DNA of 64,000 nucleotides, from contig OZ037843.1 of assembly GCA_964035575.1 (NCBI GenBank), positions 124,001 to 188,000 on the forward strand. Direction: 5' to 3'. The translations under genes and the position numbers were made by a program. How positions within the stretch are numbered: the first letter of the stretch is position 1; every line of letters begins with the position of its first letter. Positions 58,801-64,000 of this stretch are shown here, one piece after another. The notes under the pieces are model-generated. The model was not told the origin of the DNA, searched no databases, and saw nothing but the letters and a program-made list of their open reading frames with translations. This DNA comes from Rhynchopus sp. YZ270_cl-10. Taxonomy: Eukaryota; Euglenozoa; Diplonemea; Diplonemida; Diplonemidae.

Positions 58801-60103
58801 GGTTGCAGCATCCTCCTGCACACGGGGTGGTGGATCCCGGACCGTCAGGGAGGACAATCACCATCATGGTCTGGGAATCCTTGAAGGTGGCAATCCAGTC
58901 GCATGCACACTGGCATCCGCTTGCAGTGTAACGAGGCTTGTGGTTGCAGGTGACAGCACTCGAGATCTCCTCACACTCGTTCTTTCCAGTCGGCGGGGGA
59001 ACGTTCGTTGCAGGTGCGTCTGTCGGTGCAATGGTTGTGGCCACGCAAGTCGCCAGTGCCTGCTGTCCAGGTGTGCCGGTCTTGGGAGAGACACACTGAC
59101 ACTGCCAGTCATTATCAGTCATGTTGTTAGGGTCAACACAGATCTGTCCTCCGTCAGTGCAAATGTTGTTCTGGCTGTCGGGGATGCCAGGGATAGTGGC
59201 ACGTGGTGTGACACCACCAGTGGCGGGCACAGCTCCGGCAGCAAGACAGGTTTCACGTGCAGTGCTGCACCCACGCTGAGTGTTGAAATCGTTTGCTGCC
59301 GGGTAGCACCAGTCTCCACCTGCCTCGGAGTTCGGGTTGCAGCATCCTCCTGCACACGGGGTGGTGGATCCCGGACCGTCAGGGAGGACAATCACCATCA
59401 TGGTCTGGGAGTCCTTGAAGGTGGCAATCCAGTCGCATGCACACTGGCATCCGCTTGCAGTGTAACGAGGCTTGTGGTTGCAGGTGACGGCAGCCGAGAT
59501 CTCCTCACACTCGTTCTTTCCAGTCGGCGGGGGAACGTTCGTTGCAGGTGCGTCGGTCGGTGCAATGGTTGTGGCCACGCAAGTCGCCAGTGCCTGCTGT
59601 CCAGGTGTGCCGGTCTTGGGAGAGACACACTGACACTGCCAGTCTTCTGTCGAGACTGTGTTGGGGTCCACGCACAGCTGCCCTCCGTCAGTGCAGACGT
59701 TGTTCTGGTCGCTGGGAACGCCGGGAATAGCAGCACGTGGTGTGACACCACCAGTGGCGGGCACAGCTCCGGCAGCAAGACAGGTTTCACGTGCAGTGCC
59801 ACACCCACGCTGAGTGTTGAAGTCGTTTGCTGCCGGGTAGCACCAGTCTCCACCTGCCTCGGAGTTCGGGTTGCAGCATCCTGGTTTACACGGGGTGGTG
59901 GATCCCGGACCGTCAGGGAGGACAATCACCATCATGGTCTGGGAGTCCTTGAAGGTGGCAATCCAGTCGCATGCACACTGGCATCCGCTTGCGGTGTAAC
60001 GTGGGATGTGGTCACACGTGACGGCACTCGAGATCTCAAGGCACTCATCAATTCCGTTGACAAGCGCACTCCCTAGCAGAAGCACGGCCGCCCGCAGAAT
60101 CAT
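43864..60103 (-). CDS. giant cysteine-rich modular type I membrane protein, copy 2 (5316 residues, 4 exons)
   Basis: Exons are 45289-60103, 44781-45131, 44516-44733 and 43864-44430, with introns at the same places as in copy 1 and an intact frame throughout. The domain plan matches copy 1, but seven rather than six long modules stand at the N-terminus. The extra one is at about 58585-59118, has RATVPG in its middle and is followed by a VATTLAPTDAPATN spacer. Elsewhere the two proteins are nearly identical. The cytosolic tail differs at a few sites: WNEHFEAKTND for WNKHFEADTND, and DDDI for DDEI at the C-terminus. The role is presumably the same surface function. Confidence 0.92.
44431..44515 (-). 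other. intron 3 of giant gene 2 (85 bp, phase 0)
   Basis: Same boundaries as in copy 1, with a few substitutions in the intron body. Confidence 0.9.
44734..44780 (-). other. intron 2 of giant gene 2 (47 bp, phase 1)
   Basis: GTATGT donor and CTACAG acceptor, matching copy 1. Confidence 0.9.
45132..45288 (-). other. intron 1 of giant gene 2 (157 bp, phase 1)
   Basis: Same splice sites as copy 1. The body differs by small substitutions near 45195, where copy 1 reads GAACAGGG and copy 2 GCAAAGGG. Confidence 0.9.
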
Positions 60104-61371
60104 CTTAGCGAACCTGTGTCCTGTGTCGCTAATCTTGAAGGCTTTTGAAGCAGCGGTTTGTAGCAAGGAAACGCGCTGTGTCAGAAGGGTGGGTAGTATG
60201 TAGTATGTGTGTTGCTGTGGTGTGGTGTGGTCATGCAATGGGGTGGTGGGTGGTGGGTGACGGGTGGTGGGAAGCAATAATAAGAACAAATGAGCAAAGC
60301 TACAAGGAAAGAGGAAAGGATACGGAGACATTGGGTATGCCGTGTGGGGTCTGTCAGTACAGGTGCAAACGAACAGGAGAACGTGTCTCGAGCAGATAAT
60401 ATACTCAGGCGCGCAAAAACGCCTCTCTGCACCAGAGCAAAACCTTGTAAAAGATGCACCTGGTGTCTGTGTCTCTCTGCCAAAGATGGAGAGACAACCT
60501 TTTTTGTAAACAGCGTAACAAAAAAAAATAAAACTGTGGTACTCCTGAAAACCCCATTTTGCGTACTTTTTGCGTTGTTGCGTACTTGGTATTTTAATTT
60601 CTGGAGTACCAAAAACATGTAAGCACATGCCACAAGGCAGAAGTCCACCAGCCATCAAGCACCAGCCATCCTATGCACAACACCCTCTAGGCAGCAGCTC
60701 AATGCTAACAGCCCTTGACCTGGGTGGCACCGAGCAAAGCTGTCAGCCTTCCGCACACCACTGTCGCCTGCCACCGCTACAGCCTTGTTGTACTCCCAGT
60801 GTGCAGGCGTGGATAGGTGGGGCATATTGTTGCTGTGCGTTTTCTCATCATTCATCTTTCGATTATTTCGTGGGGTGTGTGCTATTTTGATGCCGGCGTC
60901 TGCGGCGTTTGCACTTTTGTTTGTCTTTATTTTGTGTGATGTCGTGCACCGCTTTTCAGGCTGATGAGCACCGAACCACTGCACAACAACGATGCAGTCA
61001 AACGGCTTCGCGACGTGCGTTGAAACGCCTCGTGGGGTCTACAGTGGGTCACTATTCTTTCCAAAGTTTCCAAGGGATCTTTTCCTATATTGCGTTCTTT
61101 CACTTAAAAGCTTCACGAAGGCGACAACAAAGCGCCACCCCATTGCTGAAAAAAGAGACACACAGGACTTTGCGTTCTCTCTCTTTCACGTGCACCATTG
61201 TATCCCAGGTGAAACATAGTTTTGTATCACAGGTTGTATCCAAAAAAATGCATTGTGCGGGTATAGTCAAGGTTCTTTTTCCAGTGTATGGGGGTCAGGG
61301 GGCGTTTGCATTTTCAACATTTGTGGCAGTGTGTGTTGCACGCTGTCGATTTATTAGTGACCATGTTTCGA
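60104..61371 (-). promoter_or_regulatory. 5' region of giant gene 2
   Basis: Repeats the sequence at 40381-41648 with no difference that I noticed, including the inverted repeat, here at 60537-60611. The promoter of giant gene 2 must lie here. Confidence 0.4.
60537..60611. repeat. short inverted repeat upstream of giant gene 2
   Basis: Second copy of the 14-bp-armed inverted repeat at 40814-40888. Confidence 0.5.
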
Positions 61372-61692
61372 TCACCCCCGCCTTTTTGAGGTGACAGCCG
61401 TGAAGCCGCTGCCCTCCACAGCACTGATGTCAGCCCCAGCCGCAAGCAGCGCGCGCACTGTGCGTACGTGGCCGTTCCACGCAGCCATGTGCAGTGCCGT
61501 GCCAGCCTCGTTCTGCCGGTCGATGCCTGCACGGTACGGGTAGTGCGCGTCCCTCTCGTGTGTGCAAAGGAGCGCTACCACGTCGTCCACACGGCCAGCC
61601 TCGGAAGCATGGATCAAAGCGTTGTCGCTAAGGCTGTTGCGAGAGGAGCAAGAGGAGAAGGAGGAGGTGGTGGTGGGGGAGGGGTGCAACAT
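61372..61692 (-). CDS. short ankyrin-repeat ORF, array unit 2
   Basis: Same 106-residue reading as the copy at 41649-41969, from the ATG at 61692. I found one substitution between the two in this stretch (near 61640), at a silent position. The same doubts apply: it may be a terminal exon beginning at a pyrimidine-rich acceptor, or a fragment copied along with the giant gene. Confidence 0.5.
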   Translation of the reverse strand: MLHPSPTTTSSFSSCSSRNSLSDNALIHASEAGRVDDVVALLCTHERDAHYPYRAGIDRQNEAGTALHMAAWNGHVRTVRALLAAGADISAVEGSGFTAVTSKRRG

Positions 61693-62013
61693 AGTTGCGT
61701 TGCCTGTTGCAGTGGTGTGGTGAGGATGTGCGAGGCAGAAGGTGGAGGGGCAGATGGAATTAAAAAAAAGTGCGTTATTTGAGCTGGAATCGACAACGTA
61801 TGTAAGGGGGGGGGCCCAGAACACAAAAATGATGGGACGCTGGACACACACGCGCATGTGGGGACTGAGACACATTCCCTGACTAACCCACACAGGGAAA
61901 GAAAATGAGAAGAAGTGAGCAAAATTTGCAACCTGGCCTTTGTGTACTACCGGGGGTGGGGATTTGTGTCATACAAAGTTCCCCCACAGACCCAGGACGC
62001 TGCCACTCTTGTG

Positions 62014-62044
62014 TTTTGTACGCAAACCAAGTTTGCGTACAAAA
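62014..62044. other. 14-bp perfect hairpin, array unit 2
   Basis: Second copy of the hairpin at 42291-42321, unchanged. Confidence 0.75.
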
Positions 62045-62107
62045 AACAAGAAATTGCTATCGAATAAAAACTGCAGTTGTTGGTGCAGGCACCTCCGACT
62101 GACACCT

Positions 62108-62483
62108 GTACGTTTTATTTCCCAACCCAACAACAACAATAAAGCGTGAAGACAATAAATAAAATCAAAGCGGAATAAATTTGAGGTTTTGTGAGGCACT
62201 CAACGAGTGTGCCGGCTCTGTGGCGTCACGGAGACACCAACACTCCCCAGTCATTTTTCCTGCGCTTCCAGGAAAACTCGCGTTTGCGACCAGGCCGAAA
62301 CGAAAAAATTTAATTCACAGCAAACAGGTGTGAGGGAGAAGAAAAGAAAGTGAACAAAAACAAAAAAACAATGTTTTTCTGAAATGTGATGTTGTTGGGG
62401 TGGGGAGAATAAAACAGTTCCAAGAAAAGCTCCTGTGTCGGTTATCTTTTGGTTAGAAAAAAAAAAAAAACGGGAGTACCGAA
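62108..62483 (+). repeat. hairpin-cassette repeat, copy 5 (array unit 2)
   Basis: Copy of 42385-42760 carried by the tandem duplication; not an independent insertion. Confidence 0.7.
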
Positions 62484-62689
62484 AGTACAGAAGCAAAAAC
62501 AAAGTACAAAAAAAAAGTTTGTAAATTGCGGAAGACGCAAAACAAACTCGCGAACTAAAAAAAGATTCTTTTCTGCGAAGTGGTGGTAATGGGGAGAATA
62601 AAACATTACGAAAAAAACCTCCACTCTCATTTCGCAAGCTTCATTTCCGTTTTGGTTTTCTCCTCACATTTCAAAAAAATATGCTATCA

Positions 62690-62803
62690 TGGTGCTTTCG
62701 GAAGTCGGTCAACGACCTGTCAGCGACGTGTCAATATCAGGGGGGTGTGTATAGAGTCCCTGTGTCAGCGACCTGTCAATATCGACCCCTCCCGGAGCAC
62801 CGG
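62690..62803. mobile_element. GGTGCT-family MITE in the 3' flank of unit 3
   Basis: Same element and insertion site as 42967-43080, inherited through duplication of the array unit. Confidence 0.85.
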
Positions 62804-63195
62804 ATCATTTTTTTTTTTTTCTTCCCCGTTTGGGGGAATGCACTGGACCAGAACAATGGGGGGGGAAGACATAAGAGGAGTGGCTGCGCGCAAAAAAGAA
62901 GAAAAAAAAAAATAAAACAGGGAAGTGGAGAAGTGGATGATTGGGCTAAGGGGGAAGATGTGGGAGAGTAGAGGGGGAGGGAAACAATCGGAGGAATGGA
63001 TTCGTTCTCCTTTTGTTTGTGCGTAAAGTGTGCAATAAATATTCTGTGGTGATATTTTATTACTGCAGTACGCTCCCACTGACTACCTGGGCAGTGAAGA
63101 GGAACCCTCTTTGAGGCCAAAAAAAAATACAACCAAAAGACAAAATAGCTGAAAATAAAAGACCAATAATAGATAACTACGAAGCCCTCCTTAGG

Positions 63196-63358
63196 CATAC
63201 GTAGAAGGTGAATACATATCCGCCCTATATTCGGATTCGAATATAGGGCGAACACTGTGTTCCGTGTATTCCGTATTCGGGTGTATTCAGATCAATATTC
63301 GCCCTATATTCGGATTCGAAATAAATAGGGCGAATACGAAATTCGCCTTCTAGGCATG
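63196..63358. mobile_element. 163-bp MITE with internal hairpins, unit 3
   Basis: Same element, site and flanking CTTAGG duplications as 43473-43635. Confidence 0.85.
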
Positions 63359-63586
63359 CTTAGGGACGAAGACGGGACCCGATCTCACACGTTTGAAAAA
63401 ATCCGAGAAGAAAAAAAAAGAGAGAGAGAGAGAAGAAAGTGAAGTTATTAATGCAGAAGAAAACGTTAGATGAACAGACATCTTGCAAAATGCTTATAGA
63501 GATTTTTTTTAAATCACCGGTTTGCCTTTTTTTCTTCTCTCTCTCTCTCTCTTATTGTTCTGAAATAACCCCCAAAAAAAAATGTC

Positions 63587-64000
63587 TTAAATGTCGTCAT
63601 CTTTTCTGTTGGACATTTCTTCGTCCAACAGAGGCTCGCTCATTTGCTGTTCGGGGCTGTCCTTGACAAGCTCCGCGTCGTTCGTTTTCGCTTCGAAGTG
63701 CTCGTTCCACTTCTCGTCGTCGGCCTCGTTCTGGTTCTGGCGGCGCTTGCAGAGGAGGAAGGCGAGGAGGAGGCAACAGCAGCAGAGCAGCAGAAGGAGG
63801 GGAAGCAGCCAGCAGAGGATGCAGTCGTCGTCATCATCGCTGTCGCCGTCAATGGAGCCAGCGTTGCGTGTGATGTTCGTCGCGTTCTCACCCTCGGCGA
63901 AGCAAACTGCCGACTGCATTTGTCCGTTCTCACCGTGCATCGGCGCCACACACTGGCACACCCAGTCACCCTCCTTCGACTGGTCGGGGTCCACACACGT
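63587..64000 (-). CDS. giant cysteine-rich membrane protein, copy 3, C-terminal end only
   Basis: The last 137 codons and stop of a third giant gene, running off the window; all visible coding lies in its exon 4. It shows the end of the final cysteine module, the Asp run, the membrane span and the 54-residue tail. The tail matches copy 2 (WNEHFEAKTND, DDDI) rather than copy 1. Confidence 0.92.
   Translation of the reverse strand, partial: TCVDPDQSKEGDWVCQCVAPMHGENGQMQSAVCFAEGENATNITRNAGSIDGDSDDDDDCILCWLLPLLLLLCCCCLLLAFLLCKRRQNQNEADDEKWNEHFEAKTNDAELVKDSPEQQMSEPLLDEEMSNRKDDDI

Larger units (their letters stand above)
43143..62865 (-). repeat. tandem array unit 2 (giant gene 2 plus ankyrin ORF)
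   Basis: A complete 19,723-bp unit. Its 3' flank carries two small insertions absent from unit 1 but present at the start of unit 3. Gene-body divergence from unit 1 is limited to scattered substitutions plus the extra 534-bp module. Confidence 0.95.
62866..64000 (-). repeat. tandem array unit 3, partial
   Basis: The first 1.1 kb of a third unit, matching 43143-44277 and continuing beyond the window. The array therefore has at least three units. Confidence 0.95.

Overview
The window is eukaryotic, from a single-celled protist whose lineage I cannot fix. Coding regions are GC-rich. The spacers are AT-rich and crowded with A/T homopolymers. The introns are short GT-AG introns, and there are very large modular surface proteins and receptor-like class III cyclase proteins. 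Every gene I can support lies on the minus strand. Long one-strand gene runs and expanded membrane cyclases would suit Euglenozoa (bodonid or diplonemid-like), but that is inference. I saw no bacterial features, no viral elements and no tRNA or rRNA genes.

Layout. 1-2.6 kb: repeats, including a 450-bp array of a 7-bp unit. 2.67-13.5 kb: two paralogous membrane receptor/cyclase-like genes with shared flanks. Copy A (3028-5664) has one in-frame TGA at codon 218; copy B (10804-13419) is an intact 871-residue ORF. The spacer between them holds a hAT-like non-autonomous transposon (7152-8002), an inverted-repeat element (6037-6439) and copies of a dispersed repeat made of conserved hairpins. 13.5-24.2 kb: an 11-kb spacer without convincing genes, holding foldback and MITE-like elements and several short dispersed motif families. 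24.2-64 kb: a tandem array with a unit of about 19-19.7 kb. Each unit carries one giant four-exon gene (15.4-16 kb of CDS) and one short ankyrin-repeat ORF. Units 1 and 2 are complete; only the 3' end of unit 3 is in the window.

The giant proteins (5138 and 5316 residues) have a signal peptide, about 64 short cysteine-rich modules, 9 or 10 copies of a longer cysteine-rich module, one membrane span and a 54-residue acidic tail. They look like type I surface proteins. Copies are nearly identical except for one extra 178-residue module in copy 2. Diagnostic substitutions show that copy 1 carries a hybrid module, as expected from unequal crossing-over. Mobile-element presence and absence in the 3' flanks groups units 2 and 3 against unit 1. 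This expanding, module-shuffling array is the most interesting system here. The hairpin-cassette repeat, whose stems survive sequence change between loci, comes second.
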